Below the pieces are notes generated by a model that saw nothing but the letters and a program-made list of their open reading frames with translations, was not told the DNA's origin and did not search any database. This document shows, one piece after another, positions 1 to 9,280 of a stretch of 64,000 nt of DNA; position 1 is the first letter of the stretch, and every line of letters begins with the position of its first letter. This DNA is from Rhizobium sp. 9140 (GTDB lineage: Bacteria; Pseudomonadota; Alphaproteobacteria; Rhizobiales; Rhizobiaceae). The DNA lies in NCBI RefSeq assembly GCF_900067135.1, contig NZ_FJUR01000001.1:3605123-3669122 (forward strand), given 5' to 3'. The position numbers and the translations under genes are program-made.

Positions 1-1357
1 CCAAGATCGCGCGCATGAGCTGCTGGACCTGACGATTGTGCGAGGTGGCGCCGAAGGAGATGTCGGCAAGGTTACGCTTGCCGTCGAGAACCTCGAAAGC
101 GTCATTTCGAACAACCGGCGCATCTTTGGCAACCCACGCCTCTTCCGGGTTCGGATACTTGCCCGTCACGCCGTTGATGGTCAGATCGACCGACGGGAAC
201 GGATCGAAGCCTGACGGTTCCGTGATGAGGGTGTCGGCGTCCGAGAAACCAAACACGGCTCCACCGAAGATCCCGTTCTTGATCTTGAAGACGCCGCCCT
301 GATCCGTCAGCCGTCCGTTCTGAGCCTTGCGAAACTCCTCGATGACAGTGAGCGGCGGCGTGTCGCCGGTGATCTCGTAACCGCCGCGCCACTGCGGTTC
401 TGTCGTTTTGTCCGCCCGCTCAACCAGACGGCCAGCCTCCTGGCATGCCGCAATCCAGTTCGAGGATGGCAGCCGCAGGGCGTTGACCTTCTGCCCGCCA
501 TAGAACCATTCGCCCTTGTAGCGAAGGCCTCGCAGGACGTTGTAGGTCATCACGCCGAGGTTATAGGACGGCTCGTGGGTGCTCTGATCGTCCCAACGAT
601 GAGTGCCATTCCCACCGTTCGTGCTGTCTCTGCGGATGTCGTAGAGCGGCAAAGGCGCCGGCTCGAACAGCACCTTCGGCTGGCCCTTGAAGTAATCGCG
701 TTCCCAGCGATAGGTCATGATGGCGTAGGGAATGCCGCGACCGATCATGGTCGCGTCCCACGGCCGCTTCTTGTCATCCTTGAACGTTTTGACGAGGAAG
801 GGGTCAGCGACCGTCTGCGAGCCGTCGTAGAACTTCACCCAGCAGTAATCGTGAACGTTCCCTTCGCTGTCGCGATATTCCTTCAGGGGATAGCCGCGCC
901 CGAAGACCGTGTCGGGCTCGTTCCATAGGATCGTGCACTTCTCGCCCTCGATCCAGATGCCGTCGAGACCCGAGACCGGCAGGTTGCCTAGCTCGATGAC
1001 CTCGGTGAAATAGGTGTTCGGCGTGTCGCCGTCGTAGTTTCCCCACGTGCCGTAGTATTTGCGTTTGCCGCGCGTAGCGAACTGGCCGATCGTCGTGGAG
1101 ACCGGCTTATCGTCGCCCACCTCTGCCTGGATTTTGGCGCCAACGGGCGGCGGCGCATCCGGCGCTGTTGCCATCGAATAAAGTGTCGTGGCGGCCGCCA
1201 GTGCCAGACTGACGACGGCATTGACGATACCGGAGCCACTAATGACGGCGCTGAAGACGCCGGCAACCGCGCCGATCAGCGGCCCGGCCGCAGCCGGGTC
1301 AGGCTGCAGCAGGAAGAACGTCAGGGCGGTTGTGGCGAGAGCGGCTTTCTTGAACAT
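1..1357 (-). CDS. J-like tail tip / host-specificity protein, copy A, N-terminal part only
   Basis: This is the first 452 residues of a tail-tip protein whose remainder lies to the left of the window. It aligns base for base with 45,005-46,361, the start of the complete 2,925-aa copy B protein. The start ATG (1355-1357) overlaps the stop of the upstream peptidase gene as ATGA. The N-terminus has a hydrophobic segment and an Ala/Gly-rich stretch, then the beta-rich tail-tip core. Proteins of this type cap the tail of siphophages, form the hub under the tape measure and carry receptor-binding fibres. This part of A and B is the most diverged shared section: in the first 85 bases I count roughly 15 differences. 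The open frame is intact up to base 1. Confidence 0.85.
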   Translation of the reverse strand, partial: MFKKAALATTALTFFLLQPDPAAAGPLIGAVAGVFSAVISGSGIVNAVVSLALAAATTLYSMATAPDAPPPVGAKIQAEVGDDKPVSTTIGQFATRGKRKYYGTWGNYDGDTPNTYFTEVIELGNLPVSGLDGIWIEGEKCTILWNEPDTVFGRGYPLKEYRDSEGNVHDYCWVKFYDGSQTVADPFLVKTFKDDKKRPWDATMIGRGIPYAIMTYRWERDYFKGQPKVLFEPAPLPLYDIRRDSTNGGNGTHRWDDQSTHEPSYNLGVMTYNVLRGLRYKGEWFYGGQKVNALRLPSSNWIAACQEAGRLVERADKTTEPQWRGGYEITGDTPPLTVIEEFRKAQNGRLTDQGGVFKIKNGIFGGAVFGFSDADTLITEPSGFDPFPSVDLTINGVTGKYPNPEEAWVAKDAPVVRNDAFEVLDGKRNLADISFGATSHNRQVQQLMRAIL

Positions 1358-1782
1358 CAGCCCACCCGAAAGGCGCGAACCGCCTTCTCTCGATCGACCG
1401 TCGCCAAGCCCCCTTCGCCCATCACCCAGATCCGGTCGAAGTCGAAGACACCGAGCACGTGGCGGAACTGCGTATCCGTGGGGATGGCGGCGATATCGCC
1501 CGTCTGCGCATCAACCGGATGCTCGTATTCGGGAAGCAATGACGCGGCGAAGTCGGCCAGATCATCAAAGCCGGCTGCGCGCATCAGACGATAGGCCGAG
1601 GCGGCATCGTGATAGTCCCCCTGATCCGGTACCGGCAGCTCGGCGCCCGTGATGGCCGTCACAGCCGCGATCGCCAGCTGACCGCAGTCGTTCTGCGCCC
1701 ATGAGAACGGTTTGCGGCGCATGTCGTTGAAGACATCGCAGAACGGTCCGATCCAGAGTTCGCGGCGCTTAAGCTCGATCAT
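1357..1782 (-). CDS. NlpC/P60-like tail peptidase (DUF6950 type), copy A
   Basis: A 141-aa protein just upstream of the J-like gene, the usual place of the NlpC/P60-type protein of siphophage tails, which is thought to cut peptidoglycan or help tail-tip assembly. Cys33 sits in an NDCGQLA motif and His108 in FRHVLG, a spacing compatible with a Cys-His papain-like fold; a QTGDIA motif precedes the His, as is common in this fold. I chose the ATG at 1782 because it overlaps the preceding stop as ATGA and matches copy B; a TTG four codons upstream is possible. Family assignment is by recognition, and peptidase activity is inferred. Confidence 0.75.
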   Translation of the reverse strand: MIELKRRELWIGPFCDVFNDMRRKPFSWAQNDCGQLAIAAVTAITGAELPVPDQGDYHDAASAYRLMRAAGFDDLADFAASLLPEYEHPVDAQTGDIAAIPTDTQFRHVLGVFDFDRIWVMGEGGLATVDREKAVRAFRVG

Positions 1783-2429
1783 TCTTCGCCCCAAGGTTCG
1801 ATCCAGTTGGCAACGGAGCCGGCATATTTTCCGAAGTTATCGACCTCGCCATTCGGCCCTTTGCGCTTCTTCTGTTCTTCGGCGCTGGACTTGGCGGGGT
1901 TCGGCCGGGTCAGGTTGACCACGGCGTCGTTGACGAGGCGGATCTCCAGCACTTCGCCGCCGCCGTCTTCAGCAGCCGACTGTATGCCTGCCCCGTCGAT
2001 GACGCCGAGGTAGTCGTTCTCAGGCATCGACGGGATCTGCCGCGTCTTCGGATCGAGAAGCACAACCCAGATCTCAAGCGAACCGGCACGGCAGTCGAGG
2101 CCCCGCGCCATGTCTTCGACGGCCGGGTTCAGCATCGTCATCGACACTGCGCGGGTGTTGACCTCGAGCGTCGAGGTGCTGATGCTTTCGCCCACGTCGA
2201 GGTCAACCTGCCCTTGGAAGGTGCGTGCGTAGACCACGCCGTCGATCAACGAGCGGACCTCGACCGTGATCGGCCGATCGCCAGACCAGAAGTTCTTCGT
2301 CTCCAGCGTGGTGTTGCCGTTCGCGTCGGGATAGGTGCGCGCGATCACGGATACGAACCAACGCGGCACGATGCCGTCCTGGGGTGCGTTCTGGAGCAAC
2401 GCGAAGAAGGCGGGATCGACTGTCTTCAT
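1779..2429 (-). CDS. Tail hub/baseplate protein (DUF2163-like), copy A
   Basis: 216 aa, second gene after the tape measure. The order tape measure, two proteins of about 217 aa, NlpC-like peptidase, J-like protein matches the distal tail cluster of gene transfer agents and alphaproteobacterial siphophages, where this position holds the hub proteins. The centre carries alternating beta-strand sequence, and the last 40 residues are charged (KKRKGPNGE) before an aromatic end (WIEPWGEE). It overlaps its neighbours by 4 nt on both sides, so translation is probably coupled. DUF2163 membership is my best guess from context and size, not a secure domain call. Confidence 0.6.
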   Translation of the reverse strand: MKTVDPAFFALLQNAPQDGIVPRWFVSVIARTYPDANGNTTLETKNFWSGDRPITVEVRSLIDGVVYARTFQGQVDLDVGESISTSTLEVNTRAVSMTMLNPAVEDMARGLDCRAGSLEIWVVLLDPKTRQIPSMPENDYLGVIDGAGIQSAAEDGGGEVLEIRLVNDAVVNLTRPNPAKSSAEEQKKRKGPNGEVDNFGKYAGSVANWIEPWGEE

Positions 2430-3079
2430 GGCTTTTCGATCGCAGTGAAACCGGCGCCCTCGGTCAGGTGACGGCGCGCGCGGCCGGGCATGTGGCTGTC
2501 AGGCATGATGACCATGCGGCAGGCCGGCCGGGCGAAGATCGTGTTGGCGTTTACAGCCAAACCGTCGGGCACATTCGGGTAAATGCTGAGGACGGGCGTC
2601 ACGCCGTCGCTGCCCGCAACGCCGCGCTCGGAGATCTCGAGGAAAGCGTATTGAACGGGATTGCTGCCCCACGACACCTGAAACTTGTCCGCGATCGTGA
2701 GGACGTATCCGGCCGGAAACCCTTTAAAGCTGACCGAGCGACGATCCGTGCCGATCGTGGCGATCTGGATGACACGGCTGCCAAGGATGGTGCCGCGCGG
2801 ATCCATCGCCGGATAGGGCGACAGCGGGTCGAACATCCAGAATGCTTCTTGGGCACCGCGAAGGGCGCGGATCAGGGCGGCATACTGTTTCATTTCCGCG
2901 CTCGAGCGGCGATCGAGTTCTACCACGGCACGCCAAAGCGGGTCCGCCATCTCTGCCTGCCAGATGCGACCACTGGACTGTCCAGACAGGCTGTCACGCC
3001 GTTTTGCACCCCACTCGACGCTGGAGATGGGCAGACGATCGGCGAACGTTGGAAGGCTGTAAGGGAAGCTATGGGTCAT
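2426..3079 (-). CDS. Distal tail protein, copy A
   Basis: 217 aa, directly downstream of the tape-measure gene with a 4-nt overlap. Position and size fit a distal tail (Dit-like) protein that joins the tail tube to the tip. The first 60 residues contain an SSVEWGAKRRDSLSG stretch and a segment rich in Trp and Arg (DPLWRAVVELDRRSS), followed by beta-rich sequence. The copy B homologue differs by only a few residues. I do not recognise a named domain with confidence. Confidence 0.6.
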   Translation of the reverse strand: MTHSFPYSLPTFADRLPISSVEWGAKRRDSLSGQSSGRIWQAEMADPLWRAVVELDRRSSAEMKQYAALIRALRGAQEAFWMFDPLSPYPAMDPRGTILGSRVIQIATIGTDRRSVSFKGFPAGYVLTIADKFQVSWGSNPVQYAFLEISERGVAGSDGVTPVLSIYPNVPDGLAVNANTIFARPACRMVIMPDSHMPGRARRHLTEGAGFTAIEKP

Positions 3080-6000
3080 TGGCCCCTCACATACGGGCGC
3101 TTCTTGATCTGTTCGAAGCGGGCCGGCAGGTTCTTGTCGTAGGCGCGAAGGCCCTTGGCAACGCCGCGATCGACGGCGTCCTCGATGTCGCGATCGCCGC
3201 GCGGGTTATCGACGTAGACGTTGATTTCGGACTTGCCGGAGCCTGCACGATCGTTGGCAGTCGACGCCATCCTGCTCTGGCCCTGCGAAGGATAAACCGA
3301 CGCCGGCGCTCCGATCTTGGCGACAAATCCACCCTTGTCGTAGCCGCGTCCGGAGTTGAGCCCATCCAGCATGCGCCGAACGCCTGGCTGCGCGACCACG
3401 CTGGCTTTGACAACATATTCCTGACCATGGACGAAGCCGGCTATATCGCTGCGCCCGCCGTTGCCGGTGTAGCCACCGACGTCGAACAGACCCTTGCCCG
3501 GATTGTTGACGGCCCAATTTGCCTGCGCACCGTTCGGTACGAAGTTTGGAAGGAACGCCGTCAGCAACGAGCCGAAGAGACCCCCGCCGCCGCCGCCGCC
3601 AGACGGGGCCGGCGGAAACCAGTTGGCTAAGTTCTGTCCTGCCTGCCCAAGGCCTTCACCAAAGCCACCTAGACCTTTGACGGCTGACGATGACGCACCT
3701 GCAAGACTGCCAACAGTCGTGCTGGCGTTCTGTCCGGTAGTCGCGAGCTTGTCTAAATTGCCGTTCGCGTTTCCGAGAGCCTCATTGAACTTATCAACAT
3801 AGGCGTTTCCTGTGGTCCCGAGGACGTCGGCACCTCGACCGCCTTTACCAACAGAACCCGGTCCCCCGAACCAAGCCTGCGCGGCGCCCGAGGGACCGTA
3901 CTTATCGACGTAGCCGCCGAAGCGGTGATTGAAAATGGCGTCCTGCGCAGACTTGTCTCCAAGGAATTGCGACGTAGACAGCCGGCGCCCTAGTGCAGCC
4001 TCCGACCATGGACCGATGTTGTTGCCCATCATCTGATAGGCGCCATAAGCACGGTCACCACTCCGGGTGATAGGACCGAGCGCGCCGTAGTTGCCACTGC
4101 TCTCGATCGACTGGATGGCCTTGGCGTAGGACGAAATATTTCCCAGCGGTTCGCGCGTGACAGGGATCAGCGGAGCTGCGTAGGACTCGAAGCCGCTTGC
4201 TTTCGGCGTGTTCTGATTGGCCGCGACCGGCGCACCTTTCAGGAAACGGCCGAGCACATCCGACAGCTCCGGACGATCGCCGCCCAGAAGCATGTTCTTG
4301 ATCGAGTTCGTGCCCAGCTCCTGGAAGAACTTGCCGACATCGCCGAGGAGGCCATTCAAAGCACCTTTGAAGTCCCCTTTAAGAAGCGAGCTGAAGACAT
4401 TGTCGATCGCGGTCTCGCCGGCTGACTGAAACATCTGCCAAGCAGCTGTCGCCTTTTCGACCTCGATCGTCTGGTTGGCGATCTCACGTGCATTGCGCCG
4501 GATCTGTTCGGCCTCGGCCGACAGAGCCGAATAGCCGCGTGCCCGGATCATCTGCTCGGCTTCGAGAACCGCCAGCGCCTTTTCGCGTTCGGCCGTGCTG
4601 GCGCCGACGAGTGTCTTCTCAAGGCGCAAGCGCTCCAGATCGTCGTCCTGCCCCCTGATGACGTCGATCGCGCCGGCGCGGCGTTGCTCAAGTTCGCTGG
4701 CAGCGGCTGCGTCCTTGGCAGCCGCCAGCGCCTCGGCCAGCTTCTTCTGTTCCTCGCCCTGGGCAGCCGCCGCAGCGGCGGCAAGCGGGCGGAGCTGGAT
4801 TTCCGTGCGCAGAAGAGCCTCGGCTTGGCTCGCCGTGATATTGCCGGCCGCGACCTGATCGTTAAGGCGGCGCCGTGCTTCGACCTCCTCGACCAGCTCG
4901 GCCGACTGAAGGCGGGAGGCGGCGAGCGTCTCCTGGATGACGCGGTTGCGTGCAGCGGCAATGCGGGACGATGCCTCGGCCGTGGTGATTTCCTCACCGG
5001 CCAGCTGCAGGCGCTCACGATCAGCCATCAGGCCCGCGAGCACGATAGGGTTTCGCTCCGTCTGAATGCGGATGTCGAGCGCGGCAAGCTGATTGGCGCG
5101 CTCCTGCGCCGGGATCAAGGTTTCCAGCGCACGCTTCTTGGCGTCGATCGTTGCCGTTATGTCGGCGCGTTGGCTGTCGAGAAGGCCCGGCGCATCCAGC
5201 CCGCTTTGCGCCTTGACGAGGCTGTCCTCAAGATCGCGGCGGGCGCGGGCTGCCGCCGTTGCCGGGCTGGCGTTGGCGGTGTCGAGTGCGCCTCGAGCAG
5301 CGGCACGGCGCTTTTCCTGTTCGCGATCGCGCGCTTCGTTGCCGCGCCGCTCCATGTCTTCCTGGCGAAGACGTTCCAGTTCGGCCCGACGTTCCTCTAC
5401 TTCGCTGTCAAAGCTGCCATCGCCGAAAATGGTGCCTTTGCTCTTCTGCTGTTGCCGAAGCGCAGCGGCGTACAACTCAGTTGCTTCGCTCAAAGCGTCA
5501 GCCGGCGATGGCCCGCTCAAAGCCCGATCGATGGATTTCCCCATCCAGTCGTAGGCATCGCTTGCGGCCTTTGACACACTGTTCCAAGCACGACCAAGCG
5601 CCGTGGTCGCTTCGCTGGCGTTAGCCAGCCGGCCTGGAAGAGCAGCCAGCAGGACCTGCTGCGCTTCGGTGAGCCGGTTCTGTGCCGTCAGGCGGCGCGC
5701 ATACTCGGCCGTCGCAGCATCGATCAGCCCATACTGGCGATAGAGGGTGTCGATCGCCTTGGACGGATCTGCGAACATCTCGGCCAGTGCCGCGCCCGCC
5801 TCATCGGCCGACACACCGATCGTCGCGCCGAAATTCTTGCTGATCGCGATCAGCTGCTCGAAGTTCTCCGAGGCGATCCGGCCGGTCCGTAGGAACTGCG
5901 CTTCCATTGTGCGGGCCGACGCGACGGAGATCCCGGCCGCCGCTGCGCCGTTCTGAGCCGCCGCTTCCATGCTCGCGGCACTGCCGGCAGTCGCGCGACC

Positions 6001-7239
6001 AATCCCGGACGCTGCGGTCTCGACTTCCTTGATGGAGCCGAGATAGTCGTTCCAGGCCATGGCGCCGAGGACGACGGCCGCTGTCGTGCCGGCAATACCG
6101 ACCCGCAGCGGCGTGATCGCGGCCATGGCTGCCTTGGCGGCATTTCCCATGCTGCCGTAGATCTGCATGGCCTGCGGACCCTGCTGTAGAATGACCTGCG
6201 AGATAGGCATGCCCAGCGCCAGCGACTGGACGGTGTCCACGCCCTGCGTGAAGAGGTTGGCCTGTTGGTCCGGACGCAGGCCCTTGCTACCCGCGATGCC
6301 CTTGCGCGACTGGATCAGCCCGAGCGTCGCCTGACGCTCGCGGCTGATCGCAGCCGTCATTTCATCATGCGAAATCGCACCGACCCTGTTGGCCTGACGG
6401 ATGTCCTCGATCGTCTTGCGATAGGTCGTGAGAGCCGCATAGCGCGGATTGTAGGCCTGCCGCAGCCGATCGCGTTCGTCCATGAAGGCGGTGATGTCAG
6501 CGCTGCGGTCCGGCTGGATCATCTGCGACTGGACGATGGACTGTGCGGACTGTTTGCGTCGGGCAGCAAGGCGTTCGGCAGCACCTGCCTGCTCTTCCAT
6601 GGCGCGGGTTTCGCGGATCCTCGCATCGATGGCGGTGGACGCCGAGATCGCGCCGACGCGCTCGGCCTCGTTAATGTCGAGCAGAGCCTTGCGATGGCGT
6701 TCCATCAAGGCGAACATCGGATCGAACCGCGCCTGCAGGCGGTCCATCTCCTTCAGGTACGCCTCGATATCGGCGCCACGGTTCGGCGTGATCGTCCTCG
6801 CTTCAACGATCGATTGCGCCTGCTGCTTCTGGCGTGCCGCAAGCCGCTCGGCGGCACCCGCCTGTTCCTGCATCGCGCGCGTCTCGCGGATCCGCGCCTC
6901 GATCGCGGTGGAGGCCGAGATCGCGCCGACCTTCTCGGCGTTGGCGATATCGGTCAACGCCTGCCGATGGCGCTGCATGACAGCGAACATCGGATCGAAG
7001 CGCGCCTGCAGCCGGTCCATCTCACGGCCATACGCGGCGATATCGTCCAACTTGGTCGTGTTGTTGTTGGCAGCTTCCTTGAGCTTGCCGAGTGCCGTGG
7101 TGACGGCCTGGACCTTCGGCGCGACCGCCTCGGCCTGCTTGCCGATCGCCGCAACGGCATTGCGCGCTTCCGTGCCGCCAGACTTGGCGCCGGAGGGATC
7201 GACGGTGACGCCGATCGCGATGCGATAGGCGGCCGTCAT
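3076..7239 (-). CDS. Tail length tape-measure protein with lysozyme-like domain, copy A
   Basis: 1,387 aa, the longest gene of copy A in the window, following the tail chaperone as in other siphophages. Near the N-terminus are three tandem imperfect repeats of about 91 residues (the first two begin EMDRLQARFDPMF at residues 73 and 164, the third near 255), each followed by coiled-coil sequence. A hydrophobic stretch lies near residues 370-400, and long Ala/Glu/Arg-rich helical sequence fills the middle. Residues about 1,035-1,175 form a lysozyme/transglycosylase-like domain with IESSGNYG (probable catalytic Glu) and AYGAYQMMG. At the usual 1.5 A per residue the tail would be about 0.2 micrometre long. 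Copy B has a different lytic domain at the same site. Confidence 0.9.
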   Translation of the reverse strand: MTAAYRIAIGVTVDPSGAKSGGTEARNAVAAIGKQAEAVAPKVQAVTTALGKLKEAANNNTTKLDDIAAYGREMDRLQARFDPMFAVMQRHRQALTDIANAEKVGAISASTAIEARIRETRAMQEQAGAAERLAARQKQQAQSIVEARTITPNRGADIEAYLKEMDRLQARFDPMFALMERHRKALLDINEAERVGAISASTAIDARIRETRAMEEQAGAAERLAARRKQSAQSIVQSQMIQPDRSADITAFMDERDRLRQAYNPRYAALTTYRKTIEDIRQANRVGAISHDEMTAAISRERQATLGLIQSRKGIAGSKGLRPDQQANLFTQGVDTVQSLALGMPISQVILQQGPQAMQIYGSMGNAAKAAMAAITPLRVGIAGTTAAVVLGAMAWNDYLGSIKEVETAASGIGRATAGSAASMEAAAQNGAAAAGISVASARTMEAQFLRTGRIASENFEQLIAISKNFGATIGVSADEAGAALAEMFADPSKAIDTLYRQYGLIDAATAEYARRLTAQNRLTEAQQVLLAALPGRLANASEATTALGRAWNSVSKAASDAYDWMGKSIDRALSGPSPADALSEATELYAAALRQQQKSKGTIFGDGSFDSEVEERRAELERLRQEDMERRGNEARDREQEKRRAAARGALDTANASPATAAARARRDLEDSLVKAQSGLDAPGLLDSQRADITATIDAKKRALETLIPAQERANQLAALDIRIQTERNPIVLAGLMADRERLQLAGEEITTAEASSRIAAARNRVIQETLAASRLQSAELVEEVEARRRLNDQVAAGNITASQAEALLRTEIQLRPLAAAAAAAQGEEQKKLAEALAAAKDAAAASELEQRRAGAIDVIRGQDDDLERLRLEKTLVGASTAEREKALAVLEAEQMIRARGYSALSAEAEQIRRNAREIANQTIEVEKATAAWQMFQSAGETAIDNVFSSLLKGDFKGALNGLLGDVGKFFQELGTNSIKNMLLGGDRPELSDVLGRFLKGAPVAANQNTPKASGFESYAAPLIPVTREPLGNISSYAKAIQSIESSGNYGALGPITRSGDRAYGAYQMMGNNIGPWSEAALGRRLSTSQFLGDKSAQDAIFNHRFGGYVDKYGPSGAAQAWFGGPGSVGKGGRGADVLGTTGNAYVDKFNEALGNANGNLDKLATTGQNASTTVGSLAGASSSAVKGLGGFGEGLGQAGQNLANWFPPAPSGGGGGGGLFGSLLTAFLPNFVPNGAQANWAVNNPGKGLFDVGGYTGNGGRSDIAGFVHGQEYVVKASVVAQPGVRRMLDGLNSGRGYDKGGFVAKIGAPASVYPSQGQSRMASTANDRAGSGKSEINVYVDNPRGDRDIEDAVDRGVAKGLRAYDKNLPARFEQIKKRPYVRGQ

Positions 7240-7637
7240 TCCTCGTCATCCTCGGCGGAGGCCGGGTCGCCGTCGTTGAAGAGCGGCAGCACGGCGTCCT
7301 CGATGACGCGAAGATCCCGGAACACGTCGGGCTCATAGCCCTCGGCATCGAGCACGATCTTGCAGGCGGCGTAGTCGAGGCCAATGAACAAGACGCCGTT
7401 CTTGTTCGACGCCGCTCTCCACTGCGTCGAGCACGCGATGAAGCCGGAAAGACTGGCGGCGTTCTGGATCACGAGGGCAATCTCATCGTCGTTGGGTTCA
7501 GCATCGTCATCGTCCATGACGAACGTCACGCCGAGCTTCTGGGACTGCTGGCGGAGATCGTCATCGATGATGGTGGCACGGGAGGGATCGACGCGACCGA
7601 GGCGGACGTATGTCCACGCGACGGCCGCGTCCGTCAG
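7236..7637 (-). CDS. DUF1799 tail assembly protein, expressed by -1 frameshift from the chaperone gene, copy A
   Basis: The minus-strand -1 frame is open from the slippery site (7,637-7,643) to a stop at 7,236, giving about 133 residues that would be fused to the upstream chaperone (270 aa in total). The distal 97 residues match the DUF1799 pattern of short acidic tail proteins (QTQW-like STQWRAAS, GLDYAA). A free-standing start would have to be the GTG at 7,529, which would leave 100 conserved in-frame bases unexplained. By analogy with lambda gpG/gpGT, the long form recruits tape measure and tail tube during assembly. It overlaps the tape-measure start by 4 nt. Confidence 0.75.
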   Translation of the reverse strand: MTDAAVAWTYVRLGRVDPSRATIIDDDLRQQSQKLGVTFVMDDDDAEPNDDEIALVIQNAASLSGFIACSTQWRAASNKNGVLFIGLDYAACKIVLDAEGYEPDVFRDLRVIEDAVLPLFNDGDPASAEDDEE

Positions 7638-8047
7638 TTTTTTAGGCGGGCCTTGTCGAGCGTAACGGCGTCCTGGTACGCCTTCACGATCGCCACTCTG
7701 ACCCGCTCATGTGCCCAGACGGCCGTAAAGGTCTCCGGGCTGAACGCCAGCGGTTCGCCGTTCTCGTCGGCAATCTTGCGCCAGTCCCGCACCAGCCGGC
7801 GTGCTGCCGCCTCGTCGTGGTCAGCAACGCGGGCCATGATCTCGACCATCTCGGCATCTGTCGTCTCGGCGTTGATCTCCGCAAGGATGGCTGCACGCTC
7901 GCGGGCCGAGTTCCGGTTGATCTCTTCGGGCAGTAGCTCGAACTGGATCTCGAACGTATGCTCGACGGTTTTCCCCATCCGGTTCGCGTCGGGTTCCGTG
8001 ACCTTGACCGGCCACCAGAAGGCGAGGTTTTCGACGAGCTTGAACAT
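7634..8047 (-). CDS. Tail assembly chaperone (short form), copy A
   Basis: 137 aa, between the tail-tube and tape-measure genes, where siphophages encode the chaperone that coats the tape measure. The N-terminal 45 residues look beta-stranded (FWWPVKVTEPD), and the rest is helical and rich in Glu, Ala and Arg (LVRDWRKIAD). It ends in KARLKN and TGA directly after a slippery heptamer, so most ribosomes should make this short form and a minority the fused long form. Confidence 0.8.
   Translation of the reverse strand: MFKLVENLAFWWPVKVTEPDANRMGKTVEHTFEIQFELLPEEINRNSARERAAILAEINAETTDAEMVEIMARVADHDEAAARRLVRDWRKIADENGEPLAFSPETFTAVWAHERVRVAIVKAYQDAVTLDKARLKN
7637..7643 (-). promoter_or_regulatory. 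Programmed -1 ribosomal frameshift site (A_AAA_AAC), copy A
   Basis: On the minus strand the last codons of the chaperone gene read CTA AAA AAC TGA, so the heptamer A AAA AAC lies in the correct X_XXY_YYZ phase immediately before the stop. Slipping back one base opens a frame that runs without a stop into the DUF1799 reading frame. The heptamer is identical in copy B. Confidence 0.8.
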
Positions 8048-8114
8048 GCGGGCGTCTTTCTGAACGTTGCCCCGAAAGGGCTTTGAAGGGAGTTTGCAGG
8101 CGGGCTGCCGGCCG

Positions 8115-9044
8115 TCACATGACGGTCAGCAGGAACTCGTCATTGCCGGCGACCGGCGTTGCCATCAGCGGCAGGGTGTTGTTGATCCGCTTGCGCGTCT
8201 CGCCGTACTTCGGCCGGCCGATCTGGACGGCCTGCATGCCGAACTTGACGATGTTGCCACCCTGCTTCCCATGCTGGGCCGCAAGGATGCCGAGATCGCC
8301 GGCTTCGGACTTGGCAAACCAGTTGACCGCAGAAAGCGCATCGGCACGCATGATCGCCGACCCGGTCATCATGCGATCGACATGCTCGATGGCTTCCTCG
8401 TTGATCAGAAAGTCCGGCTCGATCTGGTTGCCGATGTCGAACGTGATGCCTTCGGTACCGCCGGCATAACCGTGCAGCGAAAAGGTCGTGTTCGCCTTGT
8501 TGACGGGAACCGCCTTCTTGAATGCCGTCGTTGTCAGGGTCGGCAGGGCGGCATCCGAGACCACACCCAGAAGACCGGTCAGGACGAACCGGAAGCGGGG
8601 AATGGCGAGCGGCGCCATGTTGAGCGTCCACGTCCCGCGCGCACCGAGCAGGATGTGCTGGACGCCGTCGCCATTCCAGCGCACCGACACGCTTTCCTGC
8701 GCCTTGGAGATCGGATTGTACTGAACATCGGTCGTGGCCGTGATGACCTCGCGCATGGCGCAGGCCCGCATCAGCACGCCCCAAGGCGGCGGGGTTCCGG
8801 GCGTGCCGGATCCTGCCACTTCCACTTCGCCGGAGAGCGTGCCGTAGGTTCCAACCAGCGTAACGCCCTGGTGGCCCATGTAGGGAAGGACGAGGTCGCG
8901 GCTGACCTCCTGACCGGCAGACGGATCGAAGTCCACATCGGTCATGACCATTGCGTTAGCCGCGCCGGTCGGAATGCTGTCCTCGCCGTAGATAGTCTCG
9001 GACTTGACGAGGATGGCGCGGTTTCGCCAGTAGCGCTTTGCCAT
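8115..9044 (-). CDS. Major tail tube protein, copy A
   Basis: 309 aa, placed between the tail terminator-like gene and the chaperone. It starts MAKRYWRNRAIL and is beta-rich throughout, with several TL/TG strands and a central FRFVLTGLLGVVSD segment. Its length and position fit the tube subunit of long-tailed phages. Copy B is almost identical, as expected for a protein that must stack with itself. Assignment rests on synteny and general character rather than a specific motif. Confidence 0.7.
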   Translation of the reverse strand: MAKRYWRNRAILVKSETIYGEDSIPTGAANAMVMTDVDFDPSAGQEVSRDLVLPYMGHQGVTLVGTYGTLSGEVEVAGSGTPGTPPPWGVLMRACAMREVITATTDVQYNPISKAQESVSVRWNGDGVQHILLGARGTWTLNMAPLAIPRFRFVLTGLLGVVSDAALPTLTTTAFKKAVPVNKANTTFSLHGYAGGTEGITFDIGNQIEPDFLINEEAIEHVDRMMTGSAIMRADALSAVNWFAKSEAGDLGILAAQHGKQGGNIVKFGMQAVQIGRPKYGETRKRINNTLPLMATPVAGNDEFLLTVM

Positions 9045-9046
9045 GG

Positions 9047-9280
9047 TCAGGAGTTCCTCTTCCGCGTGGTGGGCGCGGCTTCGTCAGATGTGACGGCCGG
9101 TGTTTCTTCGATCGCCGGCGCATCGCTCGTGGCGACGGCCGGCGCCGTCTGCTCGGGTGCAGCTGTCGCGGCGTCCGCCTCGGGCGCGGCGGGCTTCGGC
9201 TCTTCCGTGCGGCTGACGAGCTGCAACGAGCCATCGGGTTGGCGGACGTAGCTGCCGCCGCCTTCATGATCGGTCATCAT
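9047..9280 (-). CDS. Small Pro/Ala-rich protein of the head-tail joining cluster, copy A
   Basis: 77 aa, starting at the ATGATG that overlaps the stop of the preceding gene (ATGA). The N-terminal 25 residues are Gly-rich (HEGGGSYVRQPDGSLQ) and the rest is low-complexity Ala/Pro/Glu/Thr ending in TTRKRN. Copy B keeps the N-terminus exactly but varies in the low-complexity part. Function unknown; the place between gp37-like and tail-tube genes suggests a small virion or assembly protein. Confidence 0.6.
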   Translation of the reverse strand: MMTDHEGGGSYVRQPDGSLQLVSRTEEPKPAAPEADAATAAPEQTAPAVATSDAPAIEETPAVTSDEAAPTTRKRNS

